Shown here: positions 44,001 to 55,773 of the stretch, one piece after another | Layout of the letters: every line of letters starts with the position of its first letter | How positions within the stretch are numbered: the stretch's first letter is position 1 | DNA from: Gongronella butleri | Taxonomy: Eukaryota; Mucoromycota; Mucoromycetes; Mucorales; Cunninghamellaceae | Reading direction: 5' to 3' | DNA length: 64,000 nucleotides | Assembly (NCBI GenBank): GCA_025201375.1 | Contig: JAIWZP010000005.1 | Location: forward strand, 806,001-870,000 | Position numbers and translations under genes: made by a program | Notes under the pieces: model-generated | Databases searched by the model: none | Told to the model about the DNA's origin: nothing | The model's input: the letters and a program-made list of their open reading frames with translations, nothing else

Positions 44001-44287
44001 TCAATTCTTATCCATGCGGCGCTGCTCGCGTTGCTCCACGGTGCGGATGCGCTGGCGATTCACCAGCTCAAACAGAGATTTTCCATTTTGCGCCTTGGGG
44101 TTCTCGCGCTCGTTGACAAAATAAGCCAGGGTGCCGACCGTCAGCGAAAAAACAACGTCGCCCGTCCTACACGTGTCCAAAGAAAACAGGTATAAAGAGA
44201 AAAAGTGAGTCCGTTGTTCCTCTTTCTGTCCAAAAAATGACATTTTTACCTTGATATCAGATATTGGAACTTTACTGGAGCCGACAT
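44001..44287 (-). CDS. NCE101: NCE101-like non-classical export protein
   Basis: This small single-span membrane protein is related to yeast Nce101, which was linked to export without a classical signal. Exons 44287-44250 and 44166-44001 give 67 codons. The core is FQYLISRTGDVVFSLTVGTL then AYFVNERENP and a C-terminal SLFELVNRQR. This fits the Nce101 pattern of a short lead, a hydrophobic segment with YxxER and a basic tail. An upstream in-frame ATG at 44344 would add a 19-residue hydrophobic leader; I prefer the shorter start because Nce101 proteins are about 50-60 residues. It is divergent from REI1 with 220 bp between starts. The biochemical role of the family is poorly defined. Confidence 0.75.
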
Positions 44288-44509
44288 GAGGAACGTGGAG
44301 AAAGAGAACCAACACAAGACGCAAGCTAGGAAGGCCGTCGTCATATTGAAAACCGACCAATTCTTCAGCAATTGCCGTTTTTTGGCCACGACCAACCTGG
44401 CGCAGCTGGGTTCACTTTGTGGCTTGCGATTTAAGCTGATCCTTTTTTTTTTGGACCCCCTCTTTTTTTTTTCTACACCTCTCTTTTCCAACCTTCACTT
44501 TGCTGCCTC

Positions 44510-46055
44510 ATGTCGGATTCGTATCAACCGTCGTCCGGCCTTTACACGTGTATTTCGTGCAAAGTGGCCTTTGAGACTGGTGACGCTCAGCGTCTCCACT
44601 ACCGCTCGGACTGGCACCGCTACAACTTGAAGCGCAAGGTGGCCGATCTTCCCCCCGTCACCAAGGAACAATTCGAGCAAAAGGACCAAGGTAAAAAAAC
44701 GAAAAAGAAACGACAAAATCACGCAAATTGGCTAACATTCTTCTTTTTTTCTCTTTTATTTTGCGCTGTGCAGCCCAACAAGCCGAGAAGGAAAAGGAAA
44801 AGGAAAAAGAGACGCCTCAACCTTTCAATGGCTACTGCCAGGCGTGCCGGTAAGAAATGAATGTCGAGTAAAAAGCCATTTCTCATGTTTTTGCCATTTT
44901 GCTCCCTGTAGAAAATCGTTTTCCAGCGAGAACCAATACGATAATCACATCCGCTCCAAGAAGCACAAGGAGAACCAAGCGAAATTTGTGCCTCGAGAGG
45001 CCAAGAAGCCTGCCGCCGCAGCATCCGAGTCGCCAGAGGCCTCGCAAACGTCGTCATCATCGTCGCCCGCCGCCGCCACGCCTGCCACGCACGGCAATGG
45101 CGTGATTGACATGACCTTCACCGACGAAATGACTGAAGAGGAGATCAATGCCAAGATTGATGCCAAGATCAAGGCGGCACCGCGCTTGAACGAGAATGAC
45201 TGTTTGTTCTGCAGCCATGTCGCGGATTCCTTTGATGACAACATGCTTCATATGACCAAGGAACACAGCTTCTTTATACCCGATATCGAATTCTTGGTCG
45301 ACATCCATGGCCTGATCCGCTATCTCGGTGAAAAGATCACCGTTGGTAATGTGTGTCTCTACTGCAATGGCCGCGGAAGGAGCTTTTTGTCCATGGCCGC
45401 CGTCAGAAAGCACATGGTAAGACCGAAAAAAAAAGGCAAGAAATGCACGCGTAATCTCATCTCTGGTTCCTTGTTTTTTTTTTTCGTTAGACGGATAAGG
45501 GTCATTGCATGATTGCTTGGGAAGACGACGACGACGCGCTGGAATTGGTCGATTTTTATGATTACTCGTCGTCGTATCCTCAAGTGGAAGGCGAGGAGGT
45601 TGATGTCGACGCGGAATTGTCTGTGGAGGCCAGTGGCATGCGATTGGCCGACGACGAAATGTCTCTGGTGCTGCCATCGGGTGCCGTCGTGGGCCACCGC
45701 CAATTGAAGCGCTACTATGATCAGCGCCTGAAACCGGAAGACGTAAGCAGCTCCCCATTTTTGACTTTTTATTCGTTTTTATTTTTTTATCCACTTGGCT
45801 CATTTTTCGCTCTTTTTCCCATTTTAGACGCGTGACTCGGTGCTCATCAACAAGCTCATTGGCCACTACACCAGCGATCATGTCTTTGAATCGATGCGCA
45901 AGCAGACGTCGCACCGCCATCTCATCACCGATGGTAGCCACGGTGCCAAGCCCAAGGAAGCCTTCAAAGACAAGCGCGTGCATGAGGATTACAAGACGCG
46001 TGTTGGCATCCAATCCAACAAGCTGCAAAAGTACTTCCGCATCCAAATCATCTAA
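44510..46055 (+). CDS. REI1: REI1/ZNF622-like cytoplasmic 60S subunit biogenesis factor
   Basis: This zinc-finger protein acts late in 60S ribosome maturation and helps release Arx1/Alb1 from pre-60S particles. Exons 44510-44690, 44774-44849, 44912-45416, 45491-45742 and 45828-46055 give 413 codons. A first C2H2 finger (YTCISCKVAFETGDAQRLHY), a second (YCQACRKSFSSENQYDNHIR) and two more in the middle (CLFCSHVADSF, then CLYCNGRGRSF) follow in the order typical of the family. The family block around MLHMTKEHSFFIPDIEFL then GLIRYLGEKI is intact, as is the C-terminal LKRYYDQRLKPEDTR. The second-finger CRK spans a splice junction. Assignment is secure. Confidence 0.95.
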
Positions 46056-46880
46056 ATTTCTTCGCATTGTCCCACTTTTTCCTACTTTTTTTCATTTTCA
46101 GCATTGTTGTACTTTTTCAAAGATTATATTAAATATACATTTCTCATTGATTCGCGTGCCTTTTTTTTTTTTTATGTGCTCGCGAGGAGCGCCGCATAAA
46201 GCAATGCACAAGCAGCGGCGGTCTTGCATAAAAGCGTACAAAAAGCGATACCCGCAGCATGGGTGGCGCCAAGGAGGGCGTCTTTTGATAGCGACCCATT
46301 GAGAGCATTGTGTTTTTACTTTTTTGATTCTTCCTCTTTCTTTTGAGAATACGCAAATGTTCTCATTAGAGGGAGGTGTCGGCGTTCATCGAGATCGGCG
46401 GCACGAAAGGCTGCTCGCGCGCGCAAACGCGACCCCAAATTGGGAATTTAAGAGGCGCGTCCGAATTACAATACTCTGATGCTCGGTTGTTGCCATTGGA
46501 AGAGGGAAAAAGGGCAACAAATCAGCAAAGAAAACAGACAACAGAATCATGAGGGGTGGTCATGCACCATGATGACGCGTAAAAAATAAAGAGAAAGAGA
46601 AAAATAGGGGTGCGGCATCAATTTCGGGTCTATGGCTACTGTCACGGGGCCGTGCGCGTAAACTAATCCCACTTCGGCAAATCAGCGAAAAAAAAAAAAA
46701 AATAGCAATGACGCTGTTTCATCTCGGAAAGCAATGACGTTTGGCCATAAATGACGCTGTCAGCACCTTTCCCCGCTCACCCATCCTCAACTTCCATGGA
46801 TCATGTTATAAAAAGCATCATGCGCTGTTCGTCGTCGTACCTGAAAAGGAGCACTTTCATCCTCATTCTCGTTTTGCACC
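46056..46880. other. Intergenic region with the aspartic protease promoter
   Basis: About 825 bp without a gene. It contains the protease TATA box near its right end and an isolated GACGCGT at 46574. Nothing else was recognised. Confidence 0.6.
46807..46814 (+). promoter_or_regulatory. TATA box of the aspartic protease gene
   Basis: TATAAAAA lies 74 bp upstream of the protease ATG. Strong TATA boxes like this are uncommon in the window and suit a highly or conditionally expressed secreted enzyme. Confidence 0.6.
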
Positions 46881-48267
46881 ATGACCCATCTGTTTTTCGG
46901 CCTTTTGTGGGCATCCACTGCTTGCACGTTGCTCTTGCAAGCGAAACCCATCGAAAACACGGCCTTTCATCGCGTTCCACTCATCCATAATGCCTATTAC
47001 AAGAAAAACACCACGATGGCTATCGCCAGAGCGCAGGCCAAGCATGGTGCACGCTTTGACGCGCCGACGGGGCCGGATGGCATGCACAAACGTCAAGAAG
47101 CACTCGTCCCTTTGAGAGATTTCTTTGATTTCGAGTATCTCGGACAGATCAAAGTCGGCACGCCCGCTCAATCCTTTTATTTGCAATTCGACACGGGTAA
47201 AAACGAGAAAAAAGATGGATATGGGATGCAAATACCCATTCCCCCCCCTCTTTTTTTTACTAGGCTCGAGCGACTTGTGGCTATCATCGACTGATTGCAA
47301 AAAATGCAAGGAGCACGTAAGAAAATTTGATGCGAGTCGCTCATCAACGTATAAACATGAAGGCAAGGATTGGGGAATTATGTACCTGGACCGCTCACAG
47401 GCGTCGGGCACGACGGGCATTGACAATGTACAAGTGGACAATCTGATCGTGCACAACCAGCGCATTGAGCTCGCGATCAAGGAGACGGAACAATTCGACA
47501 CTGACCCTGCCGATGGTATCCTTGGCCTTGGCTTCTCGCGCCGTGCCACCGTGCCGGGCACACACACGCTCCTAGAGAACATGCTTGCGCAAAATCTGAT
47601 CACAAAGCCCATCTTTGGCGTCTTTCTCGGATCCAATGGCAAAGGCGGAGGTACAAAAAGAAAAAGAATAGGAAAAAAAAGTTCGATTTCGCGTCATTGA
47701 CCACATTTTCAGAGTTTATATTTGGTAATTACGACGTGGATCGCGTCGATGGTCCTTTTGTCGCCGCGCCCGTCAACACAGCTTCTGGTAAGAGTGCTTG
47801 AAACCATAGGTCAAACTTGTTTTTCACACTTTTTTCCCCCAATTTTTCCAGGCCATTGGCAAATTATGGTGGATGGATTGAAGTTGAATGACGGGTCCAT
47901 GCACCGCCTTGATCTTCCAACCGTGGTGGACACGGGTACCTCGATCATGCTTTTTGATCAGGAGCTTGCCGACCTTGTCGCTGCGCAACTGGGCGCTGAA
48001 TACGATGCTGCGTTCAATGATGGCGGGTATGCGATTGATTGCAACAATCAACAGCCCCTGACATTTGTCATTGGCGGCGTGCCCTTGGAATTATCGGGCC
48101 AGGCGCTCGTCGGCAGTGAGCGTATCTTTGGCAAATGCTACGCAAACTTTGCCGTTTCACCCAAAGCCGGCATTTCCTTGCTTGGCGACTCGTTCCTCAA
48201 AAACTTTTACACCGTCTTTGATCAAGGCGACAAGCCAGAAGTGCGCTTTGCCAAGCTCAAACGATAA
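46881..48267 (+). CDS. Secreted pepsin-like aspartic protease
   Basis: This endopeptidase is of the A1 (pepsin/cathepsin D) family, secreted or vacuolar. Exons 46881-47196, 47264-47650, 47713-47787 and 47852-48267 give 397 codons. A signal peptide (MTHLFFGLLWASTACTLLLQA) is followed by a propeptide of about 70 residues ending near MHKRQEALVPL, where Lys-Arg suggests Kex2 cleavage. The mature enzyme starts close to YLGQIKVGTPAQSF. Catalytic motifs are FDTGSSDLWLSS and VVDTGTSIMLF. A disulphide pair CKKCKEH is present, as is ADGILGLGF. The first active-site Gly-Ser is split by intron 1. It converges on the coiled-coil gene. Confidence 0.95.
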
Positions 48268-48516
48268 ATTAGCACGCAATTCCTTTTCTTTTTGTGACGC
48301 GTCGCGTCGAATTGGACAAAATTTCAAATATCAAAGCAGGTTTTCATTAGGCTCATTAAAAGTGAATTAATAAAACGGCAACATTTACAATCAACAACGA
48401 CTCCGTCAAAAGGTGAAGGGACAAGGATGACTCTACATCATGAATCTCACAAAAAAAAAAAAAAAGTGAGAGAAATAATAAAAAAGAGAAAGCACACAAC
48501 AAAAAAGATGAGGAAA

Positions 48517-49776
48517 TTATGCAAGAGTCAGGGCCAGCTGTCTTCTTTCCACGTTCCAGTTGTCAGTGGCTTCGTTGAGCGCGATCTCGCGCTCAGATTT
48601 GGATTCCATCAACTCAATGACCTGGTTGTCGCACCAATCGATCAATTTGGCCAATTGGCGGCGCACATCCCACAAATAGCGCTGCATGGGAGAATAGAAA
48701 GCGCCCGTGTCATCCGCGACATCTTGGAACCTGTACGAAAAAAAAAAGAAAAAAATAGGGCGTCAGCCTTGAATCGTCCAATGGCTCTTTTTTTTTTTTT
48801 TTTTTTGTGTAAAAGCGTACTCGGTAGGGGGCTTGATGGAAGGCAGGCGAGGATACACTTCGCGGGCCTTTTTGAGCGCGTCAAAGGCTTCTTGGGGGAA
48901 GTAGACTTGGCCAGGACCCAGGCTATTTTCCTTGTTAGAGGTACGCAGCTCAAGAATGGCTTCCAGAAGCGACATGTCGGCCGTCTTGATCAGCTTGCGC
49001 ACGTCATTGAGGCTATTGGTATCCTTGTCCACCTGAAAACAAACGAGAATAAGCAAAAACTCACTTGGATGGCGCCCTCTCTCTCTCTCTCTCCCAAATG
49101 GTTGCTTTACCTGACCCAGGTCTTCTTTTGATTGATCGACCTTGTTTTGCAAGTCGTGGGCAACATTAGACAGCTCATGGCCAGCCAATGCGTCGTCCAG
49201 CAGCGCCGACAGGTCCTCGCGATACTTGCATAACGTGCGATAATCCACCTCCTTCTTCTCCATGCCGTCCTCGAGATCGCGCATCTGCACATCCAGTGCA
49301 TCCACCTTTTCTTGCGCCTCCTTGGCAAGATCCTTGGCCTTGACAAGACCCTGCTCGCTACGTTTCTTCTCTTGTTCCAACGAGCACTAAAAAAAAAGAA
49401 AATAAGAAAAAGGTGCATGCGCTCTTTCTCATTCCTCTTTGCCCGCTTCCAATGGGCTCCAATGGCTACGTACGGTCATCTTGTGGACAAACCATTGCCA
49501 GCTCCAGCTATTCAATGCGATGATTTCCGACTCCCACACGTTCCTACAACGAAAAATACGCAAATAGAACCCGTGAGTGAGGCAGGCTTAAAAAAAAAGG
49601 GTTTCAGCCAGTCAAACTTACACCTTGGTCGTGGCTTCCTTCAAAGCAGTGTCCGTGGGAGCGCGCTCGACCTTGAACTTGTCGACAGCAAGGCGTTGTT
49701 CGAGCAAAGGCCTCTCAATGTGCGTCAGACCGGCAACACCGTGGGCCAACTCGTTGATCTTTTCTTGTTGGGTCAT
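48517..49776 (-). CDS. Coiled-coil protein of unknown function
   Basis: Exons in coding order are 49776-49622, 49543-49474, 49386-49111, 49032-48821 and 48730-48517, giving 308 codons that join in phase. The product is charged and helical with no transmembrane segment. There is a Trp-rich patch (NSWSWQWFVHKM), then a long coiled coil (about residues 75-170, EQEKKRSEQGLVKAKDLAKE and on). A conserved-looking block follows (LELRTSNKENSLGPG, YFPQEAFDALKKAREVYPRLP), and a C-terminal helix with RYLWDVRRQLANLIDWC. I do not recognise the family. PUS1 lies about 150 bp downstream on the same strand's upstream side. A cytoskeletal or complex-scaffold role would be a guess. Confidence 0.7.
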
Positions 49777-49924
49777 CTTGAAATAAAATAAAAAAAAAAG
49801 GTGGAAGAAAAAAAAAAAAGGTTGGAGCGGAGGAGATGCAGAAATGCCGACTTTATTTGGTTTTCTCTATTGCAGGAGCGCCCAATCAGCAACCCCACGG
49901 GAAAATTTAGGCTTGGAAAATCCC

Positions 49925-51383
49925 CTAAACTCTATCAAGTATATTCAAGTACGTAAAGTGATCACGGTGTGCGTCGAATTGATCCAGGAACAGCTCAAAC
50001 CTAAGATTCAATGCGTCAATTTCATCTGGTCCGCGCATCCAATGACTCCATGGCACGCCAATGGCCCTGAAACTTACGTCCCCTCGTCCATCTCGGTCTG
50101 GATGATCTGTTGATCGATCCATTGCTCCTTGAATGCCTCCATTTGGTCCTTTGAAGACGGACAAAAACAGAAAAAAAATCGAAAAATGACGCGTCAGAGC
50201 AAGTGTAATGGCATTTTTTTTTTTTTTTACCTTGTGTTTGTCAAAGTCAAGAGGCTGGCGGCGAGCACTGTCGATTTTTTGGTTGTACCAATCGAATACA
50301 GGGCGATCGAGCAAAAGGCCGAGTGCTGGTGCCTTGGGTATATTGAAACATGTATCTGCCTGCAAGGATTGCTCAATTGCACACAAGGACGTCTCTGAGC
50401 GTGTCACCAGGATGGCCATGGCTGCCAAAAGAGAAGATGTGTGTGTGAATGGGAGCGGAAAACAATGTGTGAGAATTTTACCAATCATTTTGCGAATTTG
50501 GTGCAACATGAATGACTGCCCATGCAGCCGGATGCGTACCCACTCCATCCCGTTTTGCAAGATGATGGGGTCTGACACGTCAATGGCCTTGATGTACCGC
50601 TTTAGGGACATGTTTGTGTGCTCTTTGACACGAATGGTGTAATTGTGGAAGCGATGCGTGCCCAAGAACAGGCGCATGGCCTGGCTAAACGCGTCCAAGG
50701 ACGAACGTGACGCGCGGAATGTCGATTTGGCGGCATGGCGCGTCGCACCAGGCGGCGCACCTAGCCATTGTGCCATTGGCATCAGCGTATACGTTGGCAG
50801 CAAGAATTCGTACCGCCGCGAGTCACAATCCATTTTGGCATGGAATGAGCCTTGTGTCTCCAAGTAGCCTGTGTGAGTCATTCATTGATTTTTTTTTAAA
50901 AAATAAAGAGTGTGTGTGAGCCGATGTTTTGCCAGAAAACACCAGAATTTGACTGTTTTACCCCACACACGGATTTGTCCTGGCAGGTGCGCATTGATCT
51001 TTTCCACCACCAATGGGTCCTCAATGATCATTTTGAGCGACACCACGTTGCCGACAGCGTGCACACCCTTGTCGGTCCGCGCGGCGCGAAACCATTGCAC
51101 TTTGCGTGGATCCACTGCGTTTTGTTCGGACACGCCGCCCGCCTTGCATATGGCGTCAAAGAGATCTTGCTCGATCGACTTTACGCCTGGGTTGCTTTTG
51201 AGAAAAAAAGTAGATCCCACAAGTGAGCTGTCGAAAAAAAAGCGCAAAAATATCGAGAAAAAAAGCTTACAACTGCATGCCTTGGTATCCGTTCCCGTTG
51301 TAGCCGACTAAAAGCGCCACCTTGCGCTTGGGGAGGCGCGTGCTCTGCGTCAAAAGACGCCGGTGGCACAAAAAAGGACGCAT
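49925..51383 (-). CDS. PUS1: tRNA pseudouridine synthase 1 (TruA family)
   Basis: This nuclear enzyme converts uridines of tRNA, including anticodon-region positions, and some other RNAs to pseudouridine. Exons in coding order are 51383-51271, 51194-50962, 50868-50482, 50421-50231, 50148-50078 and 50000-49925, giving 356 codons. Motifs are [20 protein letters not shown], the catalytic [19 protein letters not shown] with the Asp, ESYLET-like linker, [10 protein letters not shown] and [11 protein letters not shown]. The C-terminus reads [19 protein letters not shown] after a 77-nt last intron (50001-50077). Read-through of that intron meets a stop at once. The protein is shorter than yeast Pus1 (544), lacking its long N-terminal extension. 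Confidence 0.93.
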
Positions 51384-53257
51384 ATCTTTCGCAAAAAAAG
51401 GTAAAAGGAAAAGCAAAGGGGCGGAGATCTGATGTCTGTGCCCTGACACCGACATGTGCCTGCGGAGCTTGCTATTGCTGCGGCCCAAGCCTTTCTGGTA
51501 CGCGCAGTTGAATTCATATCTGGCCGATTGTTGATGAGGAAGGAGCGAAAAGTGTGAAATTGACGCGGTTTTTGGACTCATCTGGACTTCTGCCTCGTGG
51601 AGAGGCCTCCAAACTTTGTTCGTGTTGGAGCCTGGGCAAAAACAATGGAACGCACAAACTTTGAACTTCGATGAAGCACTGAGTTTCGCAAAATTCAAAA
51701 AATGGGTGAATTGGCACTTTGCACAGAGCAGTTCGCCAATCAGACACTGCAAAGTCCCAAAACGTGTCTTAACCTGAACTAGCAAGCTGGAATAAGCCGA
51801 CTGGCCTTCAATACGCAGGTGTCTTTATGCCATTTGACATACCCTTCGCAAACCAAGATTTTGTCGTGTCGAGCCGCCGATCCAAAGATTGAAAATCCAG
51901 TTTCCCTGAATCGCGTCAAAGTCCCACAGCAGAAATCACATACGAAGAAACGAACAAAAATGTGAAAACAGGATGTAGTCAATCAGCTCCGTAACGAGCA
52001 ATTCGCAATTTTAGAATTTATTTCAACCGCGAATTGCACGGGAAAAACGCGTTCAAGAGCCGCACCGACGCGTCCACTAGCAAGAGACACCCCAGGTGCA
52101 TGGATTTGATGAGGAGCAGACGCGCGTAACACGACGTTTGACGCGGTTTATCACGCGTCCAAGTTGACCCGCAAACAAGCTGCTTGCATCCATTCTGCCC
52201 GGAAATGGTTTTTTGCAGAGATCATCGATGTCCACATACGAAGCAGACTGTGTTCTTTCTGGTGATCTGTGTTTCACGGCTCTGTGGCTGATTTTCGTTG
52301 ACTTGGCTTTGAGGCGAAAAAAGGAGGCAAAATACATTTTACGCGACAGCCAGTCAATGGACTTACATTTTTTATTGCATTTCTGTCGGTTGTGCCAAAG
52401 TGTTCACCATATGGTTGAATGGCGTGGCAATCTGAGGACCTAAATTGTTCGATTTTCAGCTCCTCGACTGCACTCCTTGGAAAATCCATCATTTTCAAAA
52501 ATCGTTGTTGTGCGCCATCTAGCGATCGCAGTGGCGCAAGAGTGAGCTCATTTGAAAGAGAAACATTGTATCTACGCGTTCAAAGAGTGCGCACATCTAT
52601 TCTTAATGATTTTATAGAAAAAATGCCAAAATACGATAAAATCGTGTTCCATCATATATTACTAGAGCAAAACGTGTCTTTTACAGGCGACTATGGCGAC
52701 GCGCGGAGCGATACGCACCGCCCTGACAATCGACGAGGAAAAGTAGCCACGAAAAACGCGCCAGTGAGCCCTTTGACTGCCTTTTGCCGTGCCATCACCA
52801 CGTTTATAGACGCATAAAGACGAAATTCGGGGCCATGGATTACAATGAGATCATTGATGGCGTGCCCATGATCCGAGAGGCGTGATGATTGCATCATAAC
52901 TGGTCACGGCGCTGTGTAGCCAAGATGCAGGGCATCACCGACAAAAAAAAATTATTAAAGCGTCATTTTACTTGGCAAGATCAATATGTTTTTATTCTTT
53001 TTTATTCCTCTTTTTGCAAGGAATGCATAAATTTACATCTTTGCAGCGACGCGACGCGTCGTGCACAGCATGGTTGGCAATCTAAGCTTGCCGTGCTGTC
53101 TTTGTTGATTATGTCAGAGTCCAATCGTCGCTGGGATGACTCACCAAGTGTGGCAAGCATGAGCGGCGTTTGGAACGCCGATCCAACGTAGAATTGGGGC
53201 GACAAGGGCCCTGTTTCCTTTTCTTTTTTTTTCTTTTTTTCTTCTTTGCGTTTCACC
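51384..53257. other. Divergent intergenic region between PUS1 and aspartokinase, mostly repeat R1
   Basis: The R1 copy occupies 51.6-52.73 kb. The left 200 bp should carry the PUS1 promoter and the last 500 bp the aspartokinase promoter, with a pyrimidine run just before its ATG. No extra gene was seen. Confidence 0.6.
51600..52730 (-). repeat. Dispersed repeat family R1, copy 3 (inverted)
   Basis: The reverse complement aligns with copies 1 and 2 in the same block order. On the minus strand it has TTCACCATATGGTTGAATGGCG-type sequence (52398-52426 on plus), GAATTGCTCGTTACGGAG, CACGACAAAATC and CCAGCTTGCTAGTTCAGGTTAAG. The last of these is shared closely with copy 2 at 16026. No common reading frame exists. 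Confidence 0.7.
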
Positions 53258-55101
53258 ATGCAAGGCTCCGTCCCGATACCCTTACGACAGAATAAAGCAC
53301 AGCTGCCTTGGGTAGTACAGAAGTATGGCGGCACGAGCGTCGGCAAGTGCCTGGATGCCATTGTTTCTCGAATTATCCCGTAAGTTGCGCCCACAAGGAG
53401 TTAAGATCGCCGGTTGACTCATTTTTCGTGCTTGAAACCAGGTCGTTTATGGAGCAGCACCGTGTTGTCGTTGTGTGTTCGGCGAGAAGCGGCTATAGCA
53501 AGGAAACAGGCACGACAAACAGGTAGGTGGACTTGAAAAAAAGGGGCGACATGGCCTGTGCATTAACTTTTTTTTTTTTTTTGTGACAGATTGCTTAGAG
53601 CAGCCGATGAGGCAATCAAGGACGGATCGGCTGTGCATTTAGAATTGGTCAAAGAGATTCTTGCCGACCATTTGGAAGCGGCCAAGCAGCACATCAATGA
53701 CCCAACGCTCTTGGAGCAGACCACACAGCAAATTGAAAAGGATTGTCGCAAGCTAAGGTCATTTTTGCAAGCCGCCGAGATCATTGAGGAGATCTCGCCA
53801 CGTTCCAAGGATGTTGTCATTGGCATGGGCGAAATGTTGGCTTGTAAACTCGTTGCTGCCGCCTTAAAAGACAAGGTAAACCTTGAAATAAAAGAGCAAA
53901 AATGGACAATTGCGCTCATCTTCGCCTTTCCCTCTTTCTTTTCCTTGTAGGGCATCGACAGCGAATTCGTCAGCCTGAACAACATGATTGACCGCGAATT
54001 CACTGTATTGGATCAATCTTTTTATGTTTATTTGGCGGAGCGATTGGCGACTATTGTCAAAAATTGCGGTGACAAGGTGCCCATTTTGACAGGTAAAAAA
54101 AAAAAAAAAAAAAAAAAAAAGCAGCAGAGCGCCTTTTTTTCTCTTTTTCTCTTTATACGGGTCATTGAACTGACAGGGTGCTTGCTTTGTATTCTGTAGG
54201 TTTCTTTGGCCATGTGCCTGGCAGCCTCTTGTCGACGATTGGACGCGGATACACGGATTTGTGCGCGGCATTGGCTGCGGTGGGGCTTCAGGCGGACGAA
54301 TTGCAAGTGTGGAAGGAAGTTGATGGCATTTTCACGGCGGATCCACGCAAAGTGCCTTCAGCTCGCCTTTTGCCACGGATCACGCCGGACGAGGCGGCGG
54401 AATTGACGTATTACGGGTCCGAGGTGATCCATCCATTCACCATGGACCAGGTAATCCGCGCGCAGATCCCGATCCGCATTAAAAACGTGAAAAATCCACA
54501 AGGCGAGGGCACGATCATCTTTCCGTCCGACGCGTCGTCGTCTTCCACGCGCAATGGCGCCACGAATGGCCATGATACCAGCCGTAGCAACGGCACCGAG
54601 GCCACCAATGGCCACACGCAAGTGGCAAAGCAGCCGACAGCTGTGACCATCAAAGACCAGATCTGTGTGCTCAATGTGCACTCGAATCGCAAAAATGTCA
54701 GCCATGGCTTCCTTGCCAAGATCTTCACGACGCTCGACGAGCACGGCATCGTCGTCGACCTCATCTCGACGTCTGAAGTGCACGTTTCCATGGCGCTCGG
54801 TGCCGATGCCGGCGCAGGTGGGCTTTCGACGGCTGTCAAGGCTCTGTCGACCCTCGGATCTGTCGATGTTATGGAAAACATGGCCATCCTGTCGCTCGTG
54901 GGCCGCCACATGAAGAGCATGGTGGGCATTGCCGGTCATTTGTTCACGACACTCGCAAAAGCAGGTATCAGCATCGAGATCATCTCCCAGGGCGCGTCGG
55001 AAATCAACATTTCTTGTGTCGTCGACGATAAAGACGCCATCAAGGCCATGCAAGTTGTACACGAAGAATTATTAGATAGAGAATGGTTAGACACGCTATA
55101 A
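53258..55101 (+). CDS. HOM3: Aspartokinase
   Basis: The enzyme phosphorylates L-aspartate, the first step of threonine, methionine and isoleucine synthesis in fungi. Exons 53258-53379, 53442-53522, 53590-53875, 53951-54092 and 54200-55101 give 510 codons, close to yeast Hom3 (527). The kinase domain has VQKYGGTSVGK, VVVCSARSG, the substrate segment FFGHVPGSLLSTIGRGYTD, then WKEVDGIFTADPRKVP and ITPDEAAELTYYGSEVIHP. Two ACT domains follow (about residues 370-510, ICVLNVHSNRKNVSHGFLAK and SLVGRHMKSMVGIAG), which bind threonine for feedback inhibition in yeast. A low-complexity insert rich in Ser, Asn and Thr separates kinase and ACT parts. It is a monofunctional fungal type with no homoserine dehydrogenase domain. 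Confidence 0.96.
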
Positions 55102-55311
55102 AAAAGAAAGAAAAAAGAAAAAGGGATCTCCAATTTGCTTTTTTTTTCTTGTCATTGCCTTTTCCACTTGGTTGAGTCAATGCCAAATGACTCGCTACCA
55201 ATCATGGCGGAGGTTGAATCAAAAGACTTAATTCGTGGGTGGACCTGGCTTTTGTTTTTTTTCTTCTTTTCTTTCTTCCTTGACCTTCCTTTTTATCCAC
55301 ACACTCACATT

Positions 55312-55581
55312 ATGTTCCAAAAACTTGTCAACTTTTGGGTGCAAACCTTTGTCACTGAGCGTCTGCTGGCCAGTCCCTTGTTCCACCGAATGGCTGCTCG
55401 CACTCACCAGCAAGTGTCGTCTATTCAGCAGACTGGTATGTGCTTTTTGCAACAACTAATAACACATAATTGACTCCTTTTTTTTGCTTTTCTGCCTCCA
55501 GGTAGCAAGCACTACAATGAATTCTCAAAGGCCTTCAAGGAAAATATGGAAAAGGAGGCTCGCAAGCAACAGCAGAAATGA
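55312..55581 (+). CDS. Small helical protein, possibly mitochondrial
   Basis: Exons 55312-55435 and 55502-55581 give 67 codons. The product starts MFQKLVNFWVQTFVTERLLA and continues SPLFHRMAARTHQQVSSIQQ. It ends in a charged helix (FSKAFKENMEKEARKQQQK). The amphipathic, Arg/Lys-rich start could be a mitochondrial targeting or membrane-binding helix. Similar short fungal proteins exist as unnamed hypotheticals. I cannot name it. It lies 210 bp after aspartokinase and converges on the BSD2-like gene. Confidence 0.65.
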
Positions 55582-55773
55582 ATTTAGCGCAAGCGGCATC
55601 TCATGCGCAACGATTCTCCTCTTTTGAATCGTCTTTACCCCCCCCCCTTTTTTTTCTTGTTGACTCTCTTCCACCCCTCTCTCGCTCAATTTGCATGTAA
55701 AAACATATCCCACTCACCATAGAATAAAGCACCTGCTTACCATTTGAAATCAGTTTTTATAAAGTAATATTAA

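Noticed and set aside
50068..50077. An 11-nt intron in PUS1 (GTAAGTTTCAG) that would also restore an open frame
   Set aside because: Far below the size limit of spliceosomal introns. The same donor with the CTTAG acceptor 77 nt away gives the conserved C-terminus instead.
54358..55062. 234-residue minus-strand frame
   Set aside because: Shadow of the aspartokinase ACT-domain exon.
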